From: JBHPCZ01 sp042573625
GTDB taxonomy: Bacteria; Desulfobacterota; Desulfobacteria; Desulfobacterales; UBA11574
Reading direction: 5' to 3'
Assembly: GCA_042573625.1 (NCBI GenBank)
Contig: JBHPCZ010000121.1
Coordinates: 1-10,073, forward strand
Length of the DNA stretch: 10,073 nucleotides
Made by a program: the position numbers and the translations under genes. The notes below the pieces were generated by a model. That model made no database searches. It was not told where the DNA came from and worked only from the letters and a program-made list of their open reading frames with translations. Positions 1 through 7,175 of this stretch are shown piece by piece. Position 1 is the stretch's first letter. Each line of letters begins with the position of its first letter.

Positions 1-100
1 TATTTCTCCGGGGCGGAGCCTATTTCTCCGGGGCGGAGCCTATTTCTCCGGGGCGGAGCCTATTTCTCCGGGGCGAAACATATTTAACTGGGACCTGGCC
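1..100. repeat. 20-bp tandem repeat with hairpin cores
   Basis: A 20-bp unit starts with TATTT at positions 1, 21, 41 and 61; a fifth, diverged unit begins in register at 81. The first three are identical. The fourth matches for 15 bases and then changes. The unit core CTCCGGGGCGGAG folds as a 5-bp stem (CTCCG/CGGAG) with a GGG loop, so the array is a row of small GC-rich hairpins. There are no spacers, so it is not a CRISPR array. The left window edge cuts it, so the total copy number is unknown. Confidence 0.9.
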
Positions 101-115
101 CCGTTGTTTTTGTTT
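69..115 (+). terminator. Possible plus-strand terminator
   Basis: CGGGGC at 69-74 pairs with GCCCCG at 98-103 across a 23-nt loop, and a T-rich tail (TTGTTTTTGTTT) follows at 104-115. A shorter alternative is GGG at 90-92 pairing with the C run at 99-101. It would stop transcripts arriving from the left and overlaps the end of the convergent DHH gene. The stem is short and the loop long, so this is tentative. Confidence 0.3.
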
Positions 116-1034
116 AAGAGTTAATCGCGTCTAGTATTTCTTTAAAAACAGTATCGCTCTCTTCATATGGGACCTGGCAGGTGCCGACTTTTTTGTGCCC
201 ACCTCCTCCATATTTGAGTGCCAGGGAACCTACATCGACGCTGGAAGTTTTGTTAATGATGCTGTGCCCGATAGATATCATCACAAACTCCCGTTTCTTG
301 CCGTCTACTAGCCGGACGGAAATATTCTGATCAGGATATAGGGTGTATTCAATAAAGCGATTGCCAATGGGGATATCTTTTATTCCGCGAAAATCGAGAA
401 CAATTGCGTCTCCTTCAATTCTAGCATGTTCTCTGATAAACTCTTGGAATTTTTTTGATTCTTCTCTATAAACATTAACCCGTTCAATTACGTCGGGCAG
501 GGCCAGGATTTGTTCAATACTTTTTGTGCGGAGTAGCCAGGGAAAACTTTTCATAAGGTCAAAATTACTTACTCTGAAATTGTGATGATGCCCTAGACCG
601 GTCCTGGGGTCGGCAATAAAGGCCAGCAGCATCCAACCTTGGGGGTTGAGGATATCTTCTTTTGTATATTGGGCGGAATCGGCAATATCAACAACCTTTA
701 TCAATTCCTCGAATTTCTTCAATTTTTTGGCATATTTTTCGTTCGGCATGTAATACTTGTTAATAACATGGGCTGCACTAGGTGCCTCTTCACATGCACC
801 CTTGAATTTTCCTTCCAGTTGCAACCGCTCCTGTTCACTTGAATGATGATCGAACCAGAGTCCACACCCTTCCACTAGTGGAACATTGGCGAGCACATCA
901 TTTTGAGTTACCTCTATTTTGTTATCCTGGAGATCTTTTGGATGAACATACAGGATCTCATCAATTATTCCCAATTCATCTAGAATGGTTGCGCAAACCA
1001 GTCCGTCAAAATCAGATCGTGTAATCAGTCTCAA
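114..1034 (-). CDS. DHH-family phosphoesterase (exopolyphosphatase-like)
   Basis: This is a cytosolic metal-dependent phosphoesterase of the DHH/DHHA1 superfamily, whose members hydrolyse polyphosphate, oligonucleotides or cyclic dinucleotides. Numbered from the TTG start (306 aa), motif I DFDG lies at about 8-11, the DHH triad at 62-64 (WFDHH), a VVDIAD metal-ligand motif at 114-119, and the DHHA1 substrate-binding GGGGH at 276-280. All key residues are present and the length suits the family. The open frame extends to an ATG at 1097, but I chose TTG at 1034 because AAAGGAGG sits 5 nt before it, the protein then begins (M)RLITRSDFDG as family members usually do, and a promoter-like pair lies between the two starts. 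It stands alone on this strand, divergent from the Sel1 gene. Superfamily is clear; substrate is not. Annotation as exopolyphosphatase or nanoRNase would be a guess. Confidence 0.9.
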   Translation of the reverse strand: MRLITRSDFDGLVCATILDELGIIDEILYVHPKDLQDNKIEVTQNDVLANVPLVEGCGLWFDHHSSEQERLQLEGKFKGACEEAPSAAHVINKYYMPNEKYAKKLKKFEELIKVVDIADSAQYTKEDILNPQGWMLLAFIADPRTGLGHHHNFRVSNFDLMKSFPWLLRTKSIEQILALPDVIERVNVYREESKKFQEFIREHARIEGDAIVLDFRGIKDIPIGNRFIEYTLYPDQNISVRLVDGKKREFVMISIGHSIINKTSSVDVGSLALKYGGGGHKKVGTCQVPYEESDTVFKEILDAINS

Positions 1035-1039
1035 TTTAT

Positions 1040-1047
1040 CCTCCTTT
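1040..1047 (-). promoter_or_regulatory. Ribosome binding site setting a TTG start
   Basis: AAAGGAGG on the minus strand, 5 nt upstream of the TTG at 1034-1032. No comparable site precedes the ATG at 1097. Confidence 0.8.
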
Positions 1048-1058
1048 ATACTGCTTTG

Positions 1059-1087
1059 TTTATATTGACAAAAAGTCGATTTTTCGA
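1059..1087 (-). promoter_or_regulatory. Candidate sigma-70 promoter of the DHH gene
   Basis: Minus-strand TCGAAA (-35, 1087-1082, 4 of 6 matches to TTGACA) and TATAAA (-10, 1064-1059) are spaced by 17 bp. Transcription would begin near 1052, just ahead of the ribosome site. This fits the TTG start and would exclude the ATG at 1097. It was identified by eye only. Confidence 0.35.
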
Positions 1088-1184
1088 GTGAAGTCATCTG
1101 AAAAATGAGGCTTAATGAGAAATTTCAGCATATAGGATATTATTAGAAATTTTGTATGTCAAAGGGAAATTGTTCGAAAACACA

Positions 1185-1200
1185 ATCTGTTAAAACAGAT
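1185..1200. repeat. Perfect 7-bp inverted repeat, possible operator
   Basis: ATCTGTT at 1185-1191 and AACAGAT at 1194-1200 are separated by two bases. The size fits a dimeric regulator site upstream of the DHH gene. No family-specific consensus is recognised, and function is inferred only from symmetry. Confidence 0.35.
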
Positions 1201-1372
1201 GAATGCAATGGCGGGTGTTGATAATTTGCCTGTACCGATAGGCACTATCAGATTAATAACATTGAAGATAACGTAATGCAATCGCAAATATTTTAGGCTT
1301 CTTTTTCTTGAGGGTGTAAGGCAGGAATCATCAATCAGCCTAAATTGAAGATTTGATTTTTATCCCTGTGGG

Positions 1373-1463
1373 TTGTGATATGTTGGAGATATCACAAGTT
1401 TTAAAGCGGACCGAAAAACTTTGTTATATTGCAGATAACGCAAGGTTGGTTCAAGTTGTGATA
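1373..1463 (+). repeat. Repeat A: TATCACAA-type element with inverted ends
   Basis: The core element runs 1389-1463. It begins ATATCACAA and ends TTGTGATAT, giving 9-bp perfect terminal inverted repeats. A further TTGTGATAT at 1373-1381 makes a second inverted pair with the left end. Internal blocks TTTTAAAG, AAAAACTTTGTT and TTGCAGATAACGCAA (1429-1443) recur in the same order in repeats B and C downstream of the Sel1 gene. It resembles a miniature mobile element or a dispersed genomic repeat. No open frame lies inside. Confidence 0.65.
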
Positions 1464-1626
1464 TGGTATGAATGCCTGGAGAAATTCAGCCCCTTGGTAG
1501 TTGCAGGTCATTGCTGGTCTCTATAACGCCAAAACTCAGACTCCGGTGGAAACGCGAGATAGTTTGAAGTTTCTTGTTGGTAATTTTGTTTCTTCTGCGT
1601 GTTCAAGATTGCTCTTCTTGCTTTTC

Positions 1627-1656
1627 TTGACAAGAGCGCCGCCCTTGCATTTTAAT
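1627..1656 (+). promoter_or_regulatory. Candidate promoter of the Sel1 gene
   Basis: TTGACA at 1627-1632 is a perfect -35 hexamer. TTTAAT at 1651-1656 matches the -10 consensus at five of six positions, with 18-bp spacing. It lies about 70 bp before the Sel1 start, and no other good candidate is nearer. Confidence 0.4.
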
Positions 1657-1726
1657 TCCGGAATGGGTATGGTGTTAACGCCATCACCTTTTTAACATTA
1701 CACCTCTAATAACAGCAGGAGTAACA

Positions 1727-2848
1727 ATGAAACGCAAATATCAAGTTCCGATTTTGGTTGTGCTGGCCCTTGTCTTTGCCGGATTGATTGGCTCTACAGG
1801 AATGGCCGAAGAGTCAATGGAACAGCAATACCGCATTGCCAAGGATTGTTTTGAAAAGAAAGACTATGCCAATGCAGAGCAGCGACTGCGCATGCTTGCT
1901 GATCGGGAATATGCGCCTGCTCAGGGCCTGCTGGGGAAAATGTACTTCAAGGGCCTGGGGGTACCTCAAGACAAGCGCGAGGCCGTGATATGGTATAGAA
2001 AGGCCGCGGAACAGGGATATGCCAAGGCGCAAAACATCCTGGGGTTGATGTACTTAAATGGTCAAGGTGTTCCCAAAGACAACCGTAGAGCCGTGAAGTG
2101 GTTTCAAAAGGCCGCGGATCAGGGATATGTCATGGCGCAGTACAATTTGGGAGCGGTGTATGTGAATGGTCAAGGTGTGTCCCAGGATGATCGCGAGGCT
2201 GCGAGATGGTATAAAAAGGCAGCGGAACAGGGATATGCCGATGCACAGAACAATTTGGGGTCGATGTACTTAAATGGCCAAGGTGTTCCCAAAGACAACC
2301 GTAAGGCCGTGAAGTGGTATAAAAAGGCCGCCGATCAGGGATATGTCATGGCGCAGTACAATTTGGGATTGATGTATGAGAATGGTCAAGGTGTGTCCCA
2401 GGATGATCGCGAGGCTGCGAGATGGTATAAAAAGGCCGCGGATCAGGGATTTACCGATGCGCAGTACAATTTGGGAGTGATGTACCTAAATGGTCAAGGT
2501 GTTCCCAAAGACAACCGTAGAGCCGTGAAGTGGTTTCAAAAGGCCGCCGATCAGGGAAAAGCCGACGCGCAGAGCAATTTGGGATGGATGTACCAGAATG
2601 GTCAAGGTGTTCCCAAAGACAGCCGTATTGCCGTGAAGTGGTATAAAAAGGCCGCCGATCAGGGATTTACCATTGCGCAGTACAATTTGGGGGAGATGTA
2701 TGAATATGGTGGCAGGGGAATACAGAAGGACGAGCAACAGGCCATCCAGTGGTATGCCAAAGCCGCCCGACAAGGCGATAAAGATGCACAGGAAAAACTG
2801 GCGCAACGGGGCATCAACTGGGAAGGCACCGTTCCCTCTAAACCCTGA
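1727..2848 (+). CDS. Exported Sel1-like repeat protein
   Basis: Residues 1-27 form a Sec signal peptide: basic MKRK, hydrophobic core 7-22, probable cleavage after GMA. The mature protein is therefore likely periplasmic. After a helical lead-in (31-62), eight Sel1-like repeats of 36 residues fill 63-351, with the pattern AQ..LG.MY.NGQGV..D...A..WY.KAA.QG. A short cap ending in RGINW and a proline-rich tail follow. Sel1 repeats are TPR-like alpha-alpha solenoids that scaffold protein complexes, and such proteins are often envelope regulators or adaptors. Repeats 2-7 are very similar, repeats 1 and 8 diverged. AGGAG lies 5 nt before the ATG. The gene is monocistronic, with a different orientation from everything to its right. 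The family is certain; the partner is unknown. The cap resembles that of the partial Sel1 protein at the right edge. Confidence 0.93.
   Translation: MKRKYQVPILVVLALVFAGLIGSTGMAEESMEQQYRIAKDCFEKKDYANAEQRLRMLADREYAPAQGLLGKMYFKGLGVPQDKREAVIWYRKAAEQGYAKAQNILGLMYLNGQGVPKDNRRAVKWFQKAADQGYVMAQYNLGAVYVNGQGVSQDDREAARWYKKAAEQGYADAQNNLGSMYLNGQGVPKDNRKAVKWYKKAADQGYVMAQYNLGLMYENGQGVSQDDREAARWYKKAADQGFTDAQYNLGVMYLNGQGVPKDNRRAVKWFQKAADQGKADAQSNLGWMYQNGQGVPKDSRIAVKWYKKAADQGFTIAQYNLGEMYEYGGRGIQKDEQQAIQWYAKAARQGDKDAQEKLAQRGINWEGTVPSKP
2129..2560 (+). repeat. 216-bp tandem duplication inside the Sel1 gene
   Basis: Sel1 units of 108 bp alternate between a GVPKDN type and a GVSQDD type. The two-unit block 2129-2344 is followed by a near copy at 2345-2560, both beginning GTCATGGCGCAG and both encoding VMAQYNLG. 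Nucleotide identity is high, including silent positions, so the doubling is recent or maintained by gene conversion. Confidence 0.8.
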
Positions 2849-3064
2849 TCCACCGGTTCACCCAGACCCGCAGAACTATCAAAACAATTGGATGATCTCG
2901 GGACACTGGATTAAACAGAGGGCGGCACATTTTCTAATCTGAAATTACCAGAAATCACATTCCACGAATAAGATTACTCAACACTTCCGTTTTTTCTATT
3001 CGACGACTCAAACCTATGATACCTTTCAACTATCACCTGATACTGATTCTTTGATATTGAAGGG

Positions 3065-3119
3065 ATATCACAACAATTTAAGGATGTCCCAAACTTGTGT
3101 TTACTTACAATAAACGCAA
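3065..3119 (+). repeat. Repeat B: partial TATCACAA-type element
   Basis: It starts with ATATCACAA (3065-3073), then ATTTAAGG, AAACTTGTGTTTAC, and TTACAATAAACGCAA (3105-3119). First and last blocks are 40 bp apart, the same as in repeat A. The right-hand TTGTGATAT end is missing, so it appears truncated or decayed. Its upstream flank (TTTGATATTGAAGG) also resembles the left flank of repeat A. Confidence 0.5.
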
Positions 3120-3154
3120 CCTGAGGCCAGTTCTTTCTTAGTACATATATCATC

Positions 3155-3194
3155 AAAATTAAAAGGGCAAACCCGGTTAAATGGATTCGCCCTT
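3155..3194 (-). terminator. Probable terminator of the minus-strand cluster
   Basis: Read on the minus strand, AAGGGCGAA (3194-3186) pairs with TTTGCCCTT (3171-3163): nine base pairs with one G-U wobble and a 14-nt loop, then TTAATTTT. It lies about 264 nt past the CHAT stop codon and beside repeat C. The plus-strand version has a mismatch and a poor T tail, so the signal favours minus-strand transcripts. Confidence 0.4.
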
Positions 3195-3200
3195 ATTGAA

Positions 3201-3277
3201 TTGTGTTATCACAACTATTTTAAGGCCTAAAAAACCTGTGTTTGCAGATAGCACAACAATCACTCAACCTGTGATAA
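3201..3277 (+). repeat. Repeat C: TATCACAA-type element with inverted ends
   Basis: TTATCACA at 3206-3213 and TGTGATAA at 3270-3277 are perfect 8-bp inverted ends bounding a 72-bp element. The internal block TTGCAGATAGCACAA (3242-3256) matches 13 of 15 bases of the block in repeat A, and TTTTAAGG and AAAAACCTGTGTT are also shared in order. The left end sits in a 14-bp palindrome, TTGTG-TTAT-CACAA (3201-3214). It has the same orientation as A and B. Confidence 0.6.
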
Positions 3278-3457
3278 GTAGGGAATAATACGGTTTGAAA
3301 GATTATTGAATTACGGTGGCTTTATGCAAGCTCGACACGAACATTCTCGATAATGTGATTTACGAATATCCTGCTTGAACGGGTCGCGGGCTTAATTCGG
3401 AGTCATAGTTCCTATTGACAAGGGAAGTGGTCAATGATCATGAACAGCATGTTTTTG

Positions 3458-6457
3458 CTATTTTTCTACCTCCTTCTGACGCGAAACCGGAGGCCCCTGC
3501 AGAATAAATGGCGCCCACAAGGAGGCCGGGGCAGCCCCGTATCGCTTGCGGAGGGTCGCGATGGTTTCCAGTTGGGCTTTGCGCAAGGCTTCTGCAGGGA
3601 GCATCCCTTTTCCATAGAAACGGTAAAATGTTTTCATCTGCTCGGCCGTTATTGCGTCGCTTACGGGCCACAGGCTCATCATCAGGTTCCGCGCCCCTGA
3701 TAATGCAAACGCCCTGCGTAATCCGAAAACCCCTTCTCCGGCCTTGACCTCTCCTACGCCCGTTTCGCAGGCGGACAGGGTGACCAGTTCCGTCCCGTTC
3801 AAATCCATGCCTGAGACTTCCAGGGCGGTTAACAGGCCGTCATTACTGGTTTTTGCCTTTGAAGCGTTGTTGGCCCGGGCTAAAGCCAGCCCGGAACGGA
3901 CCAGGGGATTCTCGAAACCCCTGGGCAGGATCGACTGGAATGAAGGCCGGAGATTTTCGTTCGCCGGGGTCGCTTCCTGGTCTTTTAGAAAGAAACCGTG
4001 GGTTGCCAGGTGAAGCGTTTTCGGTCGCCTTGCCTTGAGTACCGCAGATTCCGTGGCGTCCTTGCCGGTGACGACAACCTTGATTTTCCCAGGCAAAAGA
4101 GGGGGGATAGCCTTGGCTTCTTCCGAGGTCCCCGGCAGAGGAGAGAACTGAAGGGCAAACCCGGCAGAGCGAAAACCCTTTTTAAGGCTTTGAATAGGAA
4201 TGGATTTCAGAGTTACTTGCATGTCAAATGTTGGATTTGCAGCAATAAACAGGTCTGATTCGGGTTGAAAACCGCTCTTTCCACGCAACAGATCACGCCC
4301 GGAAGTCACATAGGTAATATTTCTGTCCTCTACAAGGAATCGATCCGCCGGGTCAAGAAGAGCAGAGAAAGCCACCAGGTTCAATATCCCGTCTGGGCTG
4401 ACGATGACGTTTACGGCGTTTCCAACAGGCCCGGAAAGGGGTTCCCACAAAAGGGAGTATAATTCCTTGGCTGAATCACTTTGGGTTTTCACATCCTCTA
4501 GTGAGTTCGGGATAGAAGAGATCCGCCCCATCAGCGCCTGGACCTTGGCGTCAATCTTTTCGGCATCCCCCAGGATGACTAACTCAATGCGGCGGTCCGA
4601 ATGGAGGATAAAGACCAGGTATAATTTCTTCCCTGACCATTTGCACTTATCCCAGTCAAACACCCCGATCCTGACAAATTCGGCCAACACGCTGCCTTCA
4701 GGCAAAATGGGTGCTATCTTGTCGACTGTCGCCTGACGCTGTTCCCTTTCTTCCGCCACCAGTGGGCTTATGGCGGCGAGGCCCGATTCCAGCTTTTCGA
4801 TTTGCCACTGAAGGGACACGGTTTTCGACCGGTAATCTTCAGCAGACATTTCTTCCGGTTTAGCCATGAGAAGCTTTGCCAATTTTGATCTCAGAAAGCT
4901 GAGTTCCTTCCAAGCCTCTTTCGCTTTTGGATCAGCGGAACCCATGAGAGCTTCACGCTGTTTTGCCTGGGCGTCAAATACCACCCCCTTGCGCGAGAGG
5001 ACAATGTTCAGACCCAAACGCAAAGCTGCCGGATCCTTGACAAACTTCTTGTGTATTAAAGACAGGGCTCCCTGATATCCCATCGGCAGGTTTTGAACAA
5101 GCAGGAGTTTTTGTCTTTCATTGCCGATTCCCAATACATTTCCGATGAACCGGTTTTGATTAGCAAGCCCGCGTTTAAACAAGCTGAGCGAGTCATCGCT
5201 TCGGCCCATGGCGCCGTACATAAACGCCAGGTTAAAAAGGCTTACAGTCGTATCAGGATGGATTTGGCCAAAAACTTTTTCTTTGATCTCCAGCGCGCGC
5301 CGATACAAAGGCTCCGCCCGGTCATAATGGCCCATCACCTGGTTCAGAAAGGCCAGGTTATTGAGGTCCCGTGCTACATTGGGATGATTTCTACCCAGTG
5401 TTTTTTCATCAATTTCCAGTGCTTGCCGGTATAATCCCTCAGCTTTTGTAAACCTTTTCAATTTATCGTACAGCACCGCCAAATTATTTAAGGTCATAGC
5501 GGTGTCAGGATGATCAGGTCCAAGCGTTTTTTGTGCCATCGCCAGGGCACGAGTCAATAAAGGTTCCGCCTCGGTGAACTTACCTGTTAGTATGTATATC
5601 CTAGCCAGGTTGTTGAGGGCCAAGGCCAGATAGGGATGGTCTTCCTTGTGGTTGTTTTGGAGAATTTTGAGAGACAATTTATACAATGCGTTTGCCTTAT
5701 CATAGTCACCCATACTTTCATAAAGCAGACCCAGGCTGTTCAGCGTGCCGGCGTTTTTTGGGTGGTTCGGCCCCCTGCCCTTAGTGCCAATTTCCAAGGC
5801 CTGTTTTAACAAAGGTTCGGCCTTCTCGTATTCGCCTGTTTTTTGGTACAGCTGCCCCAGGTTGTCAAGAATGGTGCATGTTCGATCGTGGTTGAGCCCT
5901 AAGACATCTTTACATATTTTCAGGCTTCGCTGGAACAAAGGTTCAGCTTGGGCATATTTGCCCTGGGCAAAATACAGTAACGCCAGATTGTTGAGTTCGA
6001 CCGCCGTATCCAAGTGGTCCGGACCCTGGACCTTTTTGCGAACTGCGAGGGCGCGTTCGAGCAGCGGTTCTGCCATTTTATAATCGCCCATGCTCCGATA
6101 CAAATTTCCGAGATTACTCATGTTTGTGGCAGTGACCGGGTGTTCCGGCCCCAACTTCTCTTCGTCGATTTCGAGGGCTCGTTTATAATGACTCTCGGCT
6201 TTGACGTAATTTCCCATTGACATATATATGAGGCCAAGATTGTTATGAGAGGGGGCTGTCTCAGGATGGTCATCGCCGTGTATTTCCCTTCTGATCATGA
6301 GAACGTGTTCACCAATCCGGGCTGCCTCAGCATAATCGCCATGCTGATATAAAAGTATCATGCGTTGGGTCAGTTCTTCGGCCTCTTTTATATCACCTGC
6401 AGCCGAAGGGCCGACCAGAAAGATGAATATTATTAGCAGGAATGAAAGGTGTTTCAT
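3458..6457 (-). CDS. Exported TPR-CHAT protein, putative cysteine protease
   Basis: The 999-residue product starts with a signal peptide (1-20: MKH, hydrophobic core, cleavage near SAA). About ten 42-residue TPRs of kinesin-light-chain type follow (roughly 27-440), with repeated NNLA.LY, AEPL..RAL and HP.TA signatures. A helical, coiled-coil-like linker spans 450-580, and a CHAT domain about 660-990. CHAT is a caspase-like (clan CD) peptidase fold. The expected dyad is visible: His820 in LHLATHGFF and Cys897 in LVTLSACETG. The protein is probably an active protease whose TPR solenoid binds a partner or substrate. An N-terminal signal implies the periplasm, unlike cytosolic CHAT effectors. AGGGG lies 5 nt before the ATG. 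It is the last gene of the minus-strand run, 147 bp after the small exported protein, with no obvious promoter in the gap, so cotranscription is plausible. Domain calls are firm; activity and substrate are inferred. Confidence 0.93.
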   Translation of the reverse strand: MKHLSFLLIIFIFLVGPSAAGDIKEAEELTQRMILLYQHGDYAEAARIGEHVLMIRREIHGDDHPETAPSHNNLGLIYMSMGNYVKAESHYKRALEIDEEKLGPEHPVTATNMSNLGNLYRSMGDYKMAEPLLERALAVRKKVQGPDHLDTAVELNNLALLYFAQGKYAQAEPLFQRSLKICKDVLGLNHDRTCTILDNLGQLYQKTGEYEKAEPLLKQALEIGTKGRGPNHPKNAGTLNSLGLLYESMGDYDKANALYKLSLKILQNNHKEDHPYLALALNNLARIYILTGKFTEAEPLLTRALAMAQKTLGPDHPDTAMTLNNLAVLYDKLKRFTKAEGLYRQALEIDEKTLGRNHPNVARDLNNLAFLNQVMGHYDRAEPLYRRALEIKEKVFGQIHPDTTVSLFNLAFMYGAMGRSDDSLSLFKRGLANQNRFIGNVLGIGNERQKLLLVQNLPMGYQGALSLIHKKFVKDPAALRLGLNIVLSRKGVVFDAQAKQREALMGSADPKAKEAWKELSFLRSKLAKLLMAKPEEMSAEDYRSKTVSLQWQIEKLESGLAAISPLVAEEREQRQATVDKIAPILPEGSVLAEFVRIGVFDWDKCKWSGKKLYLVFILHSDRRIELVILGDAEKIDAKVQALMGRISSIPNSLEDVKTQSDSAKELYSLLWEPLSGPVGNAVNVIVSPDGILNLVAFSALLDPADRFLVEDRNITYVTSGRDLLRGKSGFQPESDLFIAANPTFDMQVTLKSIPIQSLKKGFRSAGFALQFSPLPGTSEEAKAIPPLLPGKIKVVVTGKDATESAVLKARRPKTLHLATHGFFLKDQEATPANENLRPSFQSILPRGFENPLVRSGLALARANNASKAKTSNDGLLTALEVSGMDLNGTELVTLSACETGVGEVKAGEGVFGLRRAFALSGARNLMMSLWPVSDAITAEQMKTFYRFYGKGMLPAEALRKAQLETIATLRKRYGAAPASLWAPFILQGPPVSRQKEVEK

Positions 6458-6604
6458 AAAGGCCCCTGGCTTGTAATTTTCACTTTGGGGATTTTTTGAA
6501 GAAACAGCTGAGTAATGCAGTAAATCAAGTTTAATTAGGGGGTATTCAAGAGGGTTCTTATCTTACCCTAATGGGATGGTGCAAGGCAAATCGGGCCCGC
6601 AGCT

Positions 6605-7114
6605 TTAGTCATGATCCTTAACACTCAGTCGATAGGATGCTAATGTTTTTTCACCGTTGCTGTCGGAGATAGTAATCTGGATGATAAATCTGCCGGAGGG
6701 GACCTTTATCCCGTTCGCCTCAATGTCAGTTCCCTTGATAAAGGGCCGGAGCCTTTCGGTTAATGATTGTGATAAAAAGCCCTTCTTGGCCTTGATCTTT
6801 AGAGAACCCATGTCCACTGGTGCCAGGTTCTCTTCAAATGAGACAAAAAGGCCAACCGGTGAGACCGTTTCAATCAAAGGGTCATCTTCCGTACCTTTGA
6901 CCTCCGGATGCTGGATAACGACGCGGGGGCCGGAAGAGGGGGCACGGGTAAGCTGGATTATCTCCCACTCCCCCTCGGCATGCCTCAATCGCTCCGCCTC
7001 CTTGGCAGTAAAAAGAAAAGCCTCCTCTGCTTCAACTTTTTGGGCAAAGCTAAGGGAAGCCAGGAAAAGGACAACAAAAAGAAAGAAAGACCACGTTTTG
7101 CGATTTTTCCACAT
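6605..7114 (-). CDS. Small exported protein of unknown family
   Basis: I do not recognise this 169-residue protein. With the start at ATG 7114 it opens with a typical signal peptide (MWKNRKTW, hydrophobic 9-24, cleavage near SFA or VEA), so it is likely periplasmic. Residues 30-75 look helical and then extended; 77-165 alternate hydrophobic and polar residues (PVGLFVSF, SLKIKAKKGF, GRFIIQITISD, ASYRLSV) as in a beta-sandwich or Ig-like domain. There are no cysteines in the mature part and no catalytic motif. The open frame extends to an ATG at 7168, but GGAGG 9 nt before 7114 and the position of the signal peptide favour the shorter form. It directly precedes the CHAT gene on the same strand, so it may be a partner, inhibitor or substrate of that protease; only proximity supports this. 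Confidence 0.75.
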   Translation of the reverse strand: MWKNRKTWSFFLFVVLFLASLSFAQKVEAEEAFLFTAKEAERLRHAEGEWEIIQLTRAPSSGPRVVIQHPEVKGTEDDPLIETVSPVGLFVSFEENLAPVDMGSLKIKAKKGFLSQSLTERLRPFIKGTDIEANGIKVPSGRFIIQITISDSNGEKTLASYRLSVKDHD

Positions 7115-7123
7115 AGCATCAAT

Positions 7124-7128
7124 CCTCC
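7124..7128 (-). promoter_or_regulatory. Ribosome binding site for the start at 7114
   Basis: Minus-strand GGAGG, 9 nt before ATG 7114. It lies inside the longer reading frame, and its position supports the shorter start that puts the signal peptide at the N-terminus. Confidence 0.6.
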
Positions 7129-7175
7129 ATTTTTTTAACAATTTACAAAAGGTGAATGTAAAAGTCAAACTTTTT

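Larger units (their letters stand above)
1098..1726. other. Intergenic region between divergent genes
   Basis: I see no credible gene in this AT-rich stretch. It holds a perfect inverted repeat ATCTGTT-AA-AACAGAT (1185-1200), a weak relative of the TATCACAA repeats (1281-1300), repeat A (1389-1463) with an extra TTGTGATAT arm at 1373-1381, and a promoter-like sequence near 1627. A 64-codon frame starting at TTG 1501 has no ribosome site and no recognisable content. Confidence 0.7.
2849..3457. other. Intergenic region between convergent genes
   Basis: I see no convincing gene in these 609 bases. They contain repeats B and C, a minus-strand terminator-like hairpin (3155-3194) and a short inverted repeat ATTGAC/GTCAAT at 3414-3435. 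A 60-codon minus-strand frame (2974-3156) runs through repeat B and lacks a ribosome site. 2849-3040 and 3278-3410 show nothing I can interpret. Confidence 0.65.

Noticed and set aside
1..80. CRISPR array
   Set aside because: Units are directly abutting 20-mers with no unique spacers, and no cas gene is present.
1373..1397. CRP/FNR binding site (TGTGA...TCACA)
   Set aside because: The half-sites are 13 bp apart instead of 6, and the motif recurs as part of a longer repeat, so the resemblance is probably incidental.
1501..1695. 64-codon plus-strand gene
   Set aside because: It starts with TTG without a ribosome site and covers the likely promoter of the Sel1 gene.
2974..3156. 60-codon minus-strand gene
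   Set aside because: It lacks a ribosome site, runs through repeat B and has no recognisable content.
3414..3435. Terminator immediately after the CHAT gene
   Set aside because: ATTGAC/GTCAAT gives only a 6-bp AT-rich stem without a T tail on the minus strand; the hairpin at 3155-3194 is better.
5745..6083. Plus-strand gene of 112 codons inside the CHAT gene
   Set aside because: It is an antisense shadow of the TPR coding sequence, produced by the 126-bp repeats.
3458..6457. CHAT partner of a type III-E CRISPR system (Csx29-like)
   Set aside because: It has a signal peptide and KLC-type TPRs, and no gRAMP/Cas7-11 gene or CRISPR array is present in the window.
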